A stretch of DNA of 57,916 nt. Source: Thraustochytrium sp. TN22 (taxonomy: Eukaryota > Sar > Bigyra > Thraustochytrida > Thraustochytriidae). A program made the position numbers and the translations under genes. Below are positions 1 through 12,279 of this stretch, piece by piece. The notes beneath the pieces were generated by a model. It was not told the DNA's origin, searched no databases, and saw nothing but the letters and a program-made list of their open reading frames with translations. The DNA lies in the NCBI GenBank assembly GCA_013306675.1, contig JABLUY010000231.1, positions 1 through 57,916 of the forward strand. Direction: 5' to 3'. The first letter of the stretch is position 1; each line of letters starts with the position of its first letter.

Positions 1-45
1 CAAGGGGGGGGGCTCACTCGCGCTCGCTCCGGCCGCTTGCAAGCA

Positions 46-100
46 GCTCGCTCGCTCGCTCGCTAGCTAGCTAGCTAGCTCGCTAGCTCGCTCGCTAGCG
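46..100. repeat. GCTC/GCTA tetranucleotide repeat upstream of USP7
   Basis: A tract of mixed GCTC and GCTA units lies about 200 bases before the first ATG of the USP7 gene. It belongs to a GC-rich leader that holds no other recognisable signal. Confidence 0.8.
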
Positions 101-292
101 TCGAGGCAGGCAAGCAAGCAGGCGACCTCGCCGCGGCCGGAGAAAGCAACCATTCCGCCTGCGCGGCCGGCGCGCGCGGGCCCCGCGGCGGGCACGCCGC
201 TGGTGGCCGGCGGCGCCGCAGCAGCCGCGGCCGCTGCAGCGGCCAAGCTGGCGAGGGAGACGGCCAAGGGAGACGGCGGCGGGCTCGGGAGA

Positions 293-3200
293 ATGACGCT
301 CGCCGACGACGCTGGCGAGGACAAGGGCGCCAAGAGCGACGGCGACGCCGCGCCGAGCGCCGCGGTCAAGGGGGATGCTGCTCCCGCTCTTGCTCCTGTT
401 TCTGCTACTGCCTCTGGTGCTGCTGGTGCTGGTGCTGCTGCCTCCGCAGCCACGGATGACGAGGACAAGGAGGACGAGGAGGAGCTGGGCTCCGCCGCGG
501 GGCGTGGCGCGCCGGCGCTGCGGCCCAGGCCGGGCACGACGGAGATCCACGTGAGCGAGGAGGATGACCGGCTGCTCTACGGCCCGCGGCCCGCGTACGT
601 GAATGACTCGCTGGACATGACGAACCGCTTCGAGGTGTTCATGCGCGTGCCGGACTACGCGAAGGCGCGCGCCGAGGCTGCGCGCCGCCAGGCTGAGGGC
701 TCGCCGTCGCCGCCGCTCAAGTCAGATCCGGTGACCACGCCGGACGGCTATGAGTTCGGGCTGATCCTGTTTCCGAATGGCATCGTGGGCAAGACAAACA
801 AACTCGCGCTCTTCCTCGAGTGGCGTGATCCGGCCGCTGAAGTGCAGAAGCGGCTCGGGGTAAACTACTCGCGCCGCATCGAGTACAAGCTCGAGGTCGT
901 TCGCCACACGCCGCCCGCTCTGCAGGCCGGCGCTAAGCGCAAGCGACCGCAGGAAGCAGGGGACGGCGCCAAACGACCGGCTCCCGCTAGCCTCAAGTCC
1001 GGCGAGGACGGAAAGGCGGCGGAGGAGGTGGTGCTCGAGGAGGAGAACGAGGCCGACAAGGAAAACGCAGGCACGGCGGACGACGCCAAGCTGCCGGTGG
1101 CGACCAAGCCGGCCGGCGGCGAAGCTGGCCTGCAGAATACGAAGACTTCGCCTCTTGCCGAGGTAGGCGGCAGCGCCACGCCCATGGACGGCGTGGAGGC
1201 GCAGCGCCCGACCCCGGCCGCCACCGCGGGAGAACCTAAATCAGCCGGGGAAGGGGGAACCGGCGAGGTCGAGGTCCTCGAAGTGGACGGCGAGGCGGAG
1301 GCGGAAACTGAGGCGGAACTGGACGCGGAGGTCGAGGAAAGCCCGGCAGCGGCGCCCGCCAAGGGAGGCGAGGCGGCGCAGACGGGTGCCGCCAAGGCCG
1401 CGGCGACGGCAGCTACCGCTAGCTCCATCAAGGCGGAGTTCTCTCACACCGATGATTGGAAGGCCGACTGCACGGACTGGGGCAGCAACACCCTGGTGGA
1501 CGTGAAGGACCTGACGGTGGAGAACGGGCTTTTGGACGCGGACGGCGCGCTTGTGCTGCACGCGGTGGCGACGCCCTTTTTCGACAGCCTGCGGTACGAC
1601 ACTAAAGCAGAGACGAACAAGGTGGGCCTTGAGAACGACGGCGCGACATGCTATCTGAACTCCCTGCTCCAGACGCTCTTCATGACCAAGAAGCTGCGGC
1701 TGGAGGTGTACGACCTGGACACGACGCACGAGCGCGCCAACCAGGGCGTGGCGTTGGAGCTGCAGCGGCTCTTCTGGCACTTGCAGACCAGCGAGTCGGT
1801 CGTTTCGACGCGGCGCCTGACGACCGCCTTTGGGTGGAAGAGCACCTTTCTGTTCAAACAGCACGACGTGCAGGAGATGAACCGCGAGCTCGTAGACAAG
1901 CTCGAGGAGCGCATGAAGGGCACCTCGTCGGAGAATGTCATCAAGGATCTGTACACGGGCAAGATGCGGTCATACATCAAGTGCATCAACGTGGACTTTG
2001 AGTCCGCGCGCGACGAAGAGTTTTACGATATCCAGCTCGACGTCAAGAACGTCAAGAACGTCTACGAGGCGTTTGCCAAGTACATCGAGGTGGAGCGCCT
2101 GGACGGCGACAACCAGTACGAGGCGGAGGGCCACGGCAAACAGGACGCGCACAAAGGCGTGGGCTTTCTGAGCTTCCCGCCCGTGCTAAACTTGCATCTG
2201 AAGCGCTTCGAGTTCGACCTGCTCACGGAGCTCACTGTCAAGATCAACGACGAGTTCCGCTTTCCGCTCAACCTGCGCCTAGACCGCTTCCTCCACGAGA
2301 GCGTGCGCCGATCGGCGGCCGAGATCGAGGCGGCACCCGAGTACGACTATGTGCTGCACTCGGTGCTGGTGCACTGGGGCGACGTCAACGCGGGCCACTA
2401 CTACGCCTTCATTAACGACATGACACAGGCACCGGGCGGCGACGGCAGCTTTCGCTCTCGTTGGCTCAAGTTCGATGACGAGAAGGTGGTTCCGGTGACC
2501 GTGGACATGGCCGTGAGCAACAACTTTGGCGAGCGCGCCGACGCCCCCCTGCGCTTCAGCTCGCCCGGTAACGCCTACATGCTAGTGTACGTGCGCAAGA
2601 GCGCGCTGCCAGAGGTTCTGGTCGACGTGCCGGACGAGCGCGTGCCGCGTGCACTGCTGGAGCGCTTCCGCAAGGACGACGAGGAGGAGCGCCTCGAGTC
2701 GGAGCGGCGCGAGCGCCTGCGCGCCACGCTGGCGGTGCGCTACATCACGCCCGAAACGTTGCGCCGGTTCTACGGCTACGAGCGCGGCCCGCGCTTCCGC
2801 GATATGGTGGACTTTTGGCGCGAGCGCGACTCGCACCGCCTCGAGATCTCCAAGGCTAGCACGGTCGAGGACCTCCTCAAGAAGCTCGCCGAGGCCATGG
2901 GCGAGCCGGACTGGCGCCGCCTGCGCTTCTGGAACATCATTGACCGCGACAATAATACCAAACGTGTCGAGAAGGCCTTTGGGGTACCCGAGGCCGACAT
3001 GGAGCTGCGCGAGCCCTTCAACTACACTACGCACGAGGCCATGCCCTCCATCAGCATCTATGTGGAGACATGGGCGGCCTCCAAGCCGCTGGGCGCTCTG
3101 GACGACCTGGAGGACGGGGCCGCCGTTCCCTGGCCCTTGCCCGACACGCACGTGCTCCTCTTCTTTCGGCAGTGGCGCTCGGGCCCCGTGCCGCTGCCTC

Positions 3201-5173
3201 AGAAGCTCGAGCACGTCGGTCAGGCGCTCATTCCTTTGTCGGCATCCTCACAGGATCTTGCAGCGCAGATTGCCAAGGAGGTGCTGCCCAAGATTGGCGT
3301 GAATGGCGCGCCCATGCTCGAGTCCCGTTATAAGCTGTGGGAGCTCGTCACCAACCGCTCGTGCCAGATTGTCACGGACAGTCGTCGGTTCATCAGCGAG
3401 AACCAGCTCCAGCACGGCGACATTGTGATTTTTGAGATCCTCCCGGACCCAACCTGCGTGGACGATGACGACGACGACGAAGATGACGACGACCAGGACG
3501 AAGCGGACGACAACGACAACGACAACGACAACGACGGCGTGGAGAATGGGAGTGCCCATGTGGCCGGGGCCCGCGGCGGGACCGGGGCCGGCGGGGCCGC
3601 CGTGGGCGAAGACGAGGACGACGTGGGGGGCGCCGGAGATGACGAGAAGCCTTCCTCGTTCTCGTCCTCGTCCACCTCAGGTGACGACGAGGCGCGGCCC
3701 GGTCGGGGCGCCGAGGCGCCAACGAGCGGGACTGCGACCGTGGCGTCCGAGCCCGGCGCTGGCGCCGTGACCGGCGCCGCTAGCGCCGTCGATGCGCCCG
3801 CAGACAACGTCGAGCCCTGGGAGATGGTCGTCAACCCAGACTGCGAGGTGGATCCAGCGGTGGCGCGCGACAAGACACCCACTGTCTTCGTGGATGCCAT
3901 GTTGTCCACTGCGGAGTTTGCAGACATGCACCTTGAGCCGCGCGGCGCGCGCGCCGCCAAGCGTCTCGAGGTCCTAGACGACGCTGTGCGCGTCCAGGAG
4001 CTCGGCCCGGTGCGCGTCCGGCAAGACTTTACCTTGCTCACGCAGCCCAAGGACTACGTGCGTGCGATGGACATGCGGTTCGCCTTTAGCGTACTGGAGC
4101 GCAGCGCCTGCGATATGGACAAGGTCATTCGCATGGAGTTCCCGTATCAAATGCGCGTGGAGCGTGTCCGTGATCGGGTTGCCGATGCGCTGGCCCTGCT
4201 TCAGGAGATCGACGAGGCGGACAGAGACCGCCTGCGGCTCTGCATGGTCACGAGCCACGTTTTCGACCGTTCCTTTGTGCTGGACGAGCAGACCTCGCCC
4301 GTGACCGTCGGGGAGACTCTCTTTCGGACCACCAAGGGGAGCGTTTTCCAGCTCGCAGCTGGCCCCAGCGAGAATTTTCTCCTCTACGAGATGCTACCGT
4401 GCCCTCATGACCTTGTCTCTCGCGTTGTCGAGGTCCACTTTGTTCACGGCGCCTACCCCCAGGTGGAGTCTGCCCTCCTCTTCGTCGATGCGACGAAGGA
4501 TGGCATCAGGACGCGCGGCTTCCGCATGCTTGGCGATGACCTCTGTGCCAAGCTTGGCGTGCCGGCGGGCACGATGCGGGTACGCTGGATCGTCGAGGAA
4601 ATGGACGAGGTCAAGGAGGTCTTTGGGCCTGATGACGTCGGCGACCCGGCCGTGCTGCTCCCTGTCGTGGATCACGCGCGCGGCAGCGCGTCGAACAGTC
4701 GCGTTGTTGCGGACATTGTGCTCAGCGACGAGGCGGCCGTCGAGTTCAGGTCCAGCGCGTCGCTGCGCCTCTCTGCGGCGGCAGACTCTGCGCAACATCT
4801 CTCCGGCAACGGCCGCCACCTCACTGGGGCGCAGGCGGCGAGTGCACATGCGGTGGAGCGACTCGCCCGTGTGAACCAGGCCACGGAGGCTACGGCTACC
4901 CAGCTGCCGGCAGACGAGGCGCTCCCGGTGCCGGCGCACCTCGAGCAAGATGACGTCGATGGCGCGGACTTGCAAGCGAGAAGGATGGCGAAGCGTTCAT
5001 CAGCGGTCAAGTTGGCAAATTTCGAGGCAAATTTCGAGGCCTCCTTGCCACCTGCCCCGCCCTCGCTCGGAAAGCCGGAGGCCGGTGTCGCTGGTGTTGT
5101 CGGCGCCACAGGTGCTGCCGGCGCTGGCGCCGCTGCTGCTGGTGCCGCGGCGGGTGCTGCCGGGCCGCGACCC

Positions 5174-5204
<31 letters not shown>

Positions 5205-5752
5205 TGCCGTCGGATAAGGAGGAGGACATGGAGCTCGATGAGCTGCGCGAGGCGCCTCATGTGGTCGTGGTGCGCCACTTTCACTCCCCGACGCCGTCCA
5301 AGTGTAAGCGAGCCAAGATGTTTGGACTCCCGCTCACGCTTATGATCAAATCGGGCGACACGCCGCAGGATGTCCTGCAGCGTGCCACGAAGCGCCTTGG
5401 CTTAGATCCGGAGGACACGCGTTCCTGGCGTCTCGCCGTCATGAATAACCTAGACCAGACATGCTGGGACTGGCTTGACACCAGTGACGGCCCGGTCGAC
5501 CTCCGCAGCGACCCGGATATCTTTTACGATTCCGGCATCTATCCCGTACTGGGCCTCTTCCACCCGAACCTGCAGCGCGAGTCCTCGCATCTGAACGGCC
5601 GTGGCGGTGCTGCGGGCGGCTCCAGCGGCTCCAGCGGCTCCAGCGGCGGCCTGCTCTCCAAGGTATCCCGCCTCGACGCCCGTTCGCCCGTCATCAACTC
5701 CGCCGCTGTCTCCAACAACAACCACAACCACAACAACGCCATGCACGACTGA
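293..5752 (+). CDS. USP7: USP7-type ubiquitin-specific protease (MATH, UCH, UBL array)
   Basis: Deubiquitinase that cleaves ubiquitin from substrate proteins; family members act mainly in the nucleus. The start is the first in-frame ATG at 293, giving 1819 residues against about 1100 in animal USP7. The open frame runs further upstream without an ATG. A MATH/TRAF-like region covers about residues 85-435, but is split by a charged Ala/Glu-rich insert (about 215-377) that begins with an NLS-like Lys/Arg patch. The catalytic domain follows, with the Cys box NDGATCYLNSLLQTLF (Cys453), the His box AGHYYAF (His702) and an Asp in WLKFDDEK (Asp728), so the triad looks intact. The C-terminal half resembles the USP7 ICP0-binding and ubiquitin-like domains, and carries an Asp-rich insert (around nt 3460-3540) and a polyproline run (around nt 5170-5205). 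It ends in a Ser/Gly and Asn/His-rich tail. No intron is needed. Confidence in the family is very high. Confidence 0.95.
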
Positions 5753-6391
5753 CTACTTTTGATGCAGCGTCCACCATGAATCTGATGTGAGATGAGATGA
5801 GAGTGATGGCGGCGCTGTAGCGCACCAAGGGACACAGAGAGAGAGAAGAGAGCGAACAAATCGGCGATGTCATGAACGAATGAATCAGCGACGGCTTGAA
5901 CCAACCAGCGACGGCTTGAGCCAGCGACGGCGTGGCTCGACTTGGCTCGCAGCGCAGCCGCCGCACCAGCGCCGCACTGGCACTGGCCGCACTCAGGCGC
6001 ACTGGCACCCGCTGACCCGCGCTGCTGACTCTGGGCCTGGCCTACTGGCGCCTGGGTGCCAGTGAGGCCTCCACCACCAGGCCAGACAGACCATCGCCGA
6101 GACCTAGTCCGTCAGACCACCTTCGCCCTGCGCCATCGCGCCGCGCCGCGCCGCGCCGCGCCGCTTTTCCTCGCGCAGGAGACCCGCCGCGCAGCGGCCC
6201 CGCGCAGCGGCCCCGCGCAGCGCTCCCGGCCCGCGCGCAGCGCCCGCCCGCGCCGCGGCGAGGCTGGTGACGGAACAAGGCGGCGGCGGCGTACAAGGCG
6301 GCGGCGGCGGCGGAGGAGGGGAGGCGCGAGCTGCAGCAGGAGCTGCTGCTGCTGCTGGCGCCGCGTGAAGGAAGAGGAGGAGGAGAAGACG
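5753..6391. other. USP7-TLC intergenic region with short repeats
   Basis: This stretch is the 3' flank of USP7 and the 5' flank of the TLC gene. It contains three copies of a CAGCGACGGCTTGA-like unit (5884-5933), a (CGCCG)n tract (about 6137-6164) and GCAGCGGCCCC repeats (about 6178-6215). I see no gene in it. Confidence 0.7.
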
Positions 6392-7321
6392 ATGCAGCAC
6401 CTCCGCCTGCTGGAGCGGTATGGCCTGAGCACGCGCTTGTCGGCAACGCTGGTACGTGAAGGTGAAGAGTGCTGCGGCGCGGCGCGGCGCGGCGCGGCGC
6501 GGCGCGGGGGCGGAAAAGACTGACGGCGAGGCGAGCCGCGGCACGGTGGCACGCAGTCGACGTGCGCGTTCTTCATGGGCACGACGGCGGTCTCGTACAT
6601 TTACTTTTCACGCAAGGAACGCGTGCAGAAGCTGAACGATGAGAACCGCGAGAGGGTCTACATTATGCCGGCATCGCAGGTGCATGCGGTGGTGGTCTGC
6701 GTGAACGCGCTGGCAGTGGTCTTCAGCAGCGATAACGATAAGCTTCACGCGGACCTGGTGGGCGCAACGACGGAGCTGTCGCAGTGGACGCATGCGTTCT
6801 CGTGCGGGTACTTTTTGTTCGACCTCTTCGTGGTCCTGAGCCGGTGGCCGGTGGACCTGAAGTTCCTCCTGCACGCCATCGTCTGCGGCACAGCGTATTG
6901 GTACGCGCAGTCGCCGCTCTTTCAGTATTACACGATCCGCTTCCTGCTCTTTGAGCTGAGCACGCCGCTGTACAACCTGGCGAGCCTGTCGGAGGCGCTG
7001 GCTTGGCCCGCCTCGTGGCAGAAGCTCCTGCACAACCTCTTTGGCGCGAGCTTCGTTGGCTGCCGCCTTCTCTACGGCATCCCGGTAGCCGTTGGCTTCG
7101 TACGTTACCTGTACGGCCTGCTGCAGAGGCAGCTGGACCCGACGACCTTTGACGCCAAGCTCCCGACGCCTGCGGTCCTCGGCTTTTGCCTTTTTGCCAT
7201 TATCTCCATGTGCTCTTTGAACGTGACCTGGGTGACGCTTGCGCTACTCGGCAAGAAGCCCACGGAGCACAGCACGGACCCTGAGGACGCACTCAAGGCG
7301 CAGGCTGGCAAGAAGGAATAA
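6392..7321 (+). CDS. TLC-domain (TRAM-LAG1-CLN8) multi-pass membrane protein, TLCD4-like
   Basis: Predicted endomembrane protein of the TLC family, whose members include ceramide synthases and lipid-regulating TLCD proteins; the reaction here is unknown. I infer two exons: 6392-6451 and 6557-7321. The donor GTACGTGAAG follows codon CTG in phase 0, and the acceptor CACGCAG precedes TCGACGTGC. Joining them gives 274 residues and extends the N-terminus past the internal ATG at 6575 into a first helix (STCAFFMGTTAVSYIYF). Family-like stretches are SQWTHAFSCGYFLFDLFVVL, LLHAIVCG and the FLLFELSTPLYNL segment; five to seven hydrophobic helices are visible. The tail is short, polar and Lys-rich (GKKE). 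The Lag1p motif of ceramide synthases is not evident, so a TLCD4/TMEM56-like role is more likely. The intron carries a (GCGGC)n repeat. Confidence 0.88.
6474..6507. repeat. (GCGGC)n pentanucleotide tract inside the TLC intron
   Basis: About seven GCGGC units fill the middle of the 105-nt intron at 6452-6556. The same unit recurs between other genes in this window. Confidence 0.85.
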
Positions 7322-7409
7322 GACAAGACCACTGTGGCACTGGCAAGACACCCAAAAAAAACATATTTGTAAGGTGACCGTGACCACCGAGAAGGGAAGA
7401 GAGACACAT

Positions 7410-7457
<48 letters not shown>

Positions 7458-7630
7458 GGCAAGACCGAGCAAATACAAGAAGAAGAAGTAGCGTCACCCA
7501 AGAAGCTCGACTCAGGCATTCATTGTCGTGACGCGGTGCGCTGCGCGCCAATTGACTCGCGAGAACTATTTTTTTGTGGGCTCGCAAGATATTTGACAGT
7601 GAGTCGTGTGCATGATCCAACCCATCTGAT
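7322..7630. other. Convergent 3' flank with CA and GA microsatellites
   Basis: This is the shared 3' region of the TLC gene (+) and the oxoprolinase gene (-). It holds a (CA)n tract at about 7406-7423 joined directly to a (GA)n tract at about 7424-7454, and an A8 run near 7353. I see no gene. Confidence 0.8.
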
Positions 7631-10600
7631 TTACGAATGCCGTGCCTTCTTGGGCGCCGGCCCATCGTCGGTCTGCGGCGGCGGCGTGCCGTAGCCGCCG
7701 CCGCCTGGGGTGAGGATGCGCAGGCGCTGACCTGGGGATGTCTTGACGGAGTTCTTGCCGCCGAGATTCTGGAGCCTCTCGATGCCCGTGGCGGGATCAA
7801 TGTCGACGAGGAGGTTGAGGCCTGGCGCGGCGTCGAGGCCACCATGCAGGCCAAAAGGCGGGCGGGCGCGTCGCTCCGAGAGGATGCTGACCGTCATCGG
7901 GCGCAAGAACTCAATCTCGCGGACGACGCCGTCGCCGCCGCGGTGGAGGCCACGACCGCCGGAGTCGTCCCGCAGGCTAAAGGCACGTAGAACGACCGGG
8001 AAGCGACGCTCGAGGATCTCTGGGTCGGTGATGCGCGTGTTGGTCATGCCAGTATGCACGCCACTACGGCCGTCCCAGGTGGGACCAGCCCCGGCCCCGC
8101 CCGCGATGGTCTCGTAGTAGCCGAACTTGTCATCGCCAAAGGTGAGGTTGTTCATGCAGCCCTGCGAGGCGGCGCAGGCCTCAAAGGCACGGAAGATGAC
8201 GTCGACAACGCGCTGGCTGGTGAGCACGTTGCCGCCGACGACGGCGCTTGTCTCGGACGGGTTGAGGATAGTGAAAGGTGGGATGTTGATGGTGACGGGC
8301 GCCAAGCAGCCCTGGTTGAGTGGGATGGTTTGGCCCACGAGGCAGCGCAACGTGAAGATGATGGCCGAGTAGGTGACGGCAGGCGGTGCGTTGCAGTTGC
8401 CGAGCACCTGCGGGCCGGTGCCTTCAAAGTCAAAGTTGGCGCTGCCGGTCTTGGGGTCGATGTCGATCTTGACCTGGATGGGCGTGCCGTCGTCCATGAA
8501 GTCCCGCGTTTGCACGCTGGTGGTGCCCTTCTTCTTGACAAAATCCATGAGCATCTCGCGCACGGCGCGCTCCGCGTTTGCCTGGATGTGGTGCATGTAG
8601 GCGATGACGGTCTCGTGGCCGCACTCGCGAATGAGATCACGCACGAGGCGGACGCCGTGGTTGTTGGCAGCAACCTGCGCACGCAGGTCCGAGATGTTGT
8701 CCGCGAGCGCGCGCGTGCCAGCGCACTCTGGGTTGGACGGGTTGGAGGGCGTGGTGAGGATCGTAGAGATGCCCTCCTCCTGAAACTCGCCGGCGCGCAC
8801 GAGCTTGAAGGTGACGATGGCCGCTCCCTCGTCCGCGAGCACCTTGGAATGTGGCGGCATGGAGCCCGGCGTGATGCCGCCGACGTCAGCGTGGTGGCCG
8901 CGGCTCGCGACCCAAAAGACGATCTCGCCCTGATCTGAGAAGCACGGCGTGATGACGGTGATGTCGGGCAAGTGCGAGCCACCGGCAAGCTGCGGGTGGT
9001 TGGACACGAGGACATCGCCAGGGTGGATGCCGCCGTTGGCGCCGTCCTTGTAGTATTCGAGCTGGAAGCGGATGGCGGCCGACATGGCGCCAAGGTGCAC
9101 GGGGATGTGGGGCGCGTTGGCCACCAAGCCGCCGTCCGGGCCAAAGAGCGCGCAGCTAAAGTCAAGGCGCTCCTTGACGTTGACGGAAACCGAGGTACGC
9201 TGCAGCGTGCGGCCCATCTGCTCGGCGATGCCCATGAAGCGGTGCGAGAAGAGCGCGAGCTGGATCGGGTCGGCGCGCTTGGCAAGGGCGCGCTCGCGCT
9301 CGCTGGCGGCGGCGGGCGCGCCGTCCGGCTCGTCCTCGTCGGCCGCCGCTGGCTCGAGCAGGTCGATGGTGACGTCGCCAAAGTCGCTCACGATGACCTT
9401 GCAGTCGGGCTCGACGACGATGGTGGAGTTTGGATCGATGATCACGGCAGGGCCCTTGAAGCAGGTGCGGCGCACGTCCTCCAGCTTGTAGACGGCCGTC
9501 TCGCGCCAGCCGCCGGCGAAGTAGACCTGGCGGCGCTCGTGCGGGGTCGGGACCTGGTCGGCTGCCGCGGCGGCGGCGGCGGCGGCGGCAGCGGCGGAGG
9601 CGGCAGCACGGGAGATCTCCTCGTCCTGGCCGGCGCGTGCCTCGCTGCGGCCGCTGGCGCGCACGCGGACATCGTCGACCGAGATGACGCGACCGGTGAG
9701 CACGAAGCCGAACTCGCGGCTGTACATGTCGAGGAAGCGCGCCAAGTAGGCGGCCAGGTCGGCCTCGCCAGTGACCATGAGCGCCGTGTCGGTGCCCACG
9801 AAGCGCAGATTGAGGAAGCGCTCGCAGGTGATGTCGGCGTCCGCAAAGCCTTGCGATTTGAGCGCCTGCGTGGCCTGACCCTGGACGCGCGCGAAGACCT
9901 CCTCGATGCGGTCCTGGATGGCGAGCAGGCCGGGCTTGGGGGCGCCGGCGCCGGCCTGCACGAGGTCCGGGGCGATCTCCGCGGCGCAGGGCTCCTGGTG
10001 GTCCTCCACGACATCGGCCAGGCCGATGCCGTAGGCGGAGAGGATGCCCGAGTAGCGGTGAATGAAGACCTTGCGCATGCCAAGCGCGCGCGCGATGGCG
10101 CAGGCGTGCTGGCCACCGGCGCCGCCGAAGCAGGCTAGGACGTGCTTGGTGATGTCGTAGCCGCGCATCTGCGTCAGATTGCGGATGGGCCGGCACATGG
10201 CCTCGTTGGCGACCTGAATAAAGCCGAAGGCGACCTCGGCGGGCGACATGGCCTTGGCGCCCGAGTCGGCCGAGGCGTCGGCCGCGATGGTCTCGGCGAG
10301 ACGCTCGAAGGCCGCCTTGCTGGCGTCGGCGTCGAGCGGCTCGTTCTCATTGGGCCCAAAGATGTGCGGGAAGTGGTCAGGAAAGAGGCGGCCAAGCGCC
10401 ACATTGGCGTCCGTGACGGCCAGGCGGCCGCCCTTGCGATAGCAGACCGGGCCCGGGTGCGCGCCGACGGACTCGGGGCCGACGGAGAAGACGCCGGCGC
10501 GGAAGCGGAGCTCGCTGCCGCCGCCTGCCGCGACCGTGCTGATGTCGAGCTGCGGCGCCTGGATGGTGACCCCAGCCGTGACGGTCTCGAAGACGTGCTC

Positions 10601-11505
10601 GTAGGCGCCCGCGTAGCGCGAGACGTCCGTGGACGTACCGCCCATGTCGAAGCCGACCACCTGCGCGTCGTGGGTGCTTGCGTTGGTGTCCGTGTCGGCG
10701 GCCACGGCGGCGGGGCCGTTCTGCGCCGCCACGCCGGCTGCAAGCCGCGTGGTGAGCGCGTAGCCGACGACGCCGCCGGCCGGGCCCGAGAGGATGGCCT
10801 TGTGGCCGGAGAAGCGGTCGACAGGCGTGAGGCCGCCGTCCGACTGCATGAAGGACACGTTGGCGTGGTCCAAGAGGCCGGGCGCGAAGCCTTTGACGAA
10901 GGTCTCGATGTAGCGCGCGATGTGCGGCGTCAGGTAGGCGTTGGCGCAGGTGGTGTAGCCGCGCGGCACGATCTTGACCATTTGCATGATCTCGTGGGAG
11001 AGCGACACTTGGCGGAAGCAGCCCATGTCGGCGGCGATGCGGCCCACGAGGCGCTCATGTTCCGGGTAGAGCGCGGCGTGCATGAAGACCACGGCGACGC
11101 TCGTGATGCCCTGCGCCTGCAGCGCCTGCAGCTTGGCACGCACCTCCTCCTCGTTGAGCGGACGCTCCACGCAGACCTGCTCACCCGTGACGGCGTCGGC
11201 CAGGGGCCGGTCCTTGCCTGCCGGCGACTTGGCCAGGTCGTCACTGGCCAGCAGCACACGCTCGTCCACCTCCACGACGCTCTCGTACAGGTTTTCTGCG
11301 CACTTGATCTCCAGGTCAAAGAGCGCCGGCCGCGCCTGCGATCCAATGTGCCAGATGTCGCGGAAGCCGCGCGTTGTCAGCAGCGCGAAGCGCTCACCCT
11401 TGCGCTCCAGCAGCGCGTTGGTCGCCACGGTCGTGCCCATGCGGATGAAGTCGATCTTATCCCACGGCAGCGGGTCACTGCGCGCATGTTTCTGCGTGGT
11501 GCAAA

Positions 11506-11537
<32 letters not shown>

Positions 11538-11833
11538 AAGAGGTCAGCCATGCCATGCCATGCCATGCCATGCCGTGCACTAGAGACGCGCGCAAGCGTT
11601 GCTTTGCATGGCCTCCCATGGACGTGACTTACCTGGTCGAAAAATTGCTCCAAGACGCGGCGGATGCCCTCTCGCGGCGCGTCGGCGTAGTTGCCAGGAT
11701 CCTCGCTCAGCAGCTTGAGCACGCGCTTCTCCGCCACGCGCACCTCGCCCTGCTCGCCCAGCTCCACCTTCTCCGCGTACACGTCCGTGAAGGTGCCGCC
11801 GCGGTCGATGCTGAAGCGCGCCTTCATGCTCAT
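7631..11833 (-). CDS. OPLAH: 5-oxoprolinase (ATP-hydrolysing), HyuA-HyuB fusion
   Basis: Cytosolic enzyme that opens 5-oxo-L-proline to glutamate with ATP, the last step of the gamma-glutamyl (glutathione) cycle. I infer two exons on the minus strand: 11833-11633 and 11491-7631. The donor CAG/GTAAGT and the acceptor CACGCAG/AAACAT join in phase 0 to give DQ-KHARSD. The product is 1353 residues, near the family's usual 1290. The start [18 protein letters not shown] matches the family N-terminus. The hydantoinase A half contains [16 protein letters not shown] and [15 protein letters not shown]; the B half contains [19 protein letters not shown] and [14 protein letters not shown] polyalanine run (around 9560-9605) lies in the linker region before the B half. 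The 141-nt intron is a multiple of three and has no stop in frame. Confidence is very high. Confidence 0.96.
11508..11575. repeat. GA and TGCCA repeats inside the oxoprolinase intron
   Basis: A (GA)n tract (about 11508-11540) is followed by five copies of the pentanucleotide TGCCA (about 11549-11573). On the sense strand the GA tract becomes a pyrimidine run just before the acceptor, so it may serve as the polypyrimidine tract. Confidence 0.85.
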
Positions 11834-12279
11834 GGCGGCGCGCGCGGCGCCACCGGGCGCTCGCTCGGGCGCGCGCGGGCCGTCAGGGAAGCGAGCGCGC
11901 CTTCGGGCTGCCCGCTCGATGTCTTCTGCTCTTGCGTGCTGCAAAGCGTCGGTGCGCGGGCGCGCGACGCCAAGGGTTTGCAGGCCTGCGCGTTGGATGT
12001 TGTGTCTCGCCGACCCCTCATGACAGGTCGGGGTCGGCGCTGACGACGCCGTGGCCGGCGGTGCCGGCGCGGGGGGCGTGCGAAGAAGACACCGGGGGCA
12101 ACGAAGACGAACGAAGACAACAAGCAAGGTCGAACTGGCTGGCGGGCTTGCAGGCCTTGCAGGCCTTGCAATCAGCGAGCAGATTCCGAGTCAACAGCGA
12201 AGAAAATAGACAATGGTCACGCGGAGAATCGCGACGCCGATGGCGAGTCGGCGGCCAGGCAGGCTGGCTGGCTAAGACA
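11834..12279. other. Gap between the ankyrin gene end and the oxoprolinase start
   Basis: This is the probable promoter of the oxoprolinase gene (-) and the 3' flank of the ankyrin gene (-). It contains a short 9-base repeat (AGGCCTTGC, around 12150-12172). No gene was recognised. Confidence 0.6.

Noticed and set aside
203-292. Upstream extension of USP7 to a GTG codon
   Set aside because: GTG is not a usual eukaryotic start. The extra residues are a polyalanine run from a GC repeat, and the first ATG is at 293.
8054-12043. Three long plus-strand frames opposite the oxoprolinase gene
   Set aside because: Same antisense effect of GC-biased codons; no recognisable content, while the minus strand encodes a textbook oxoprolinase.
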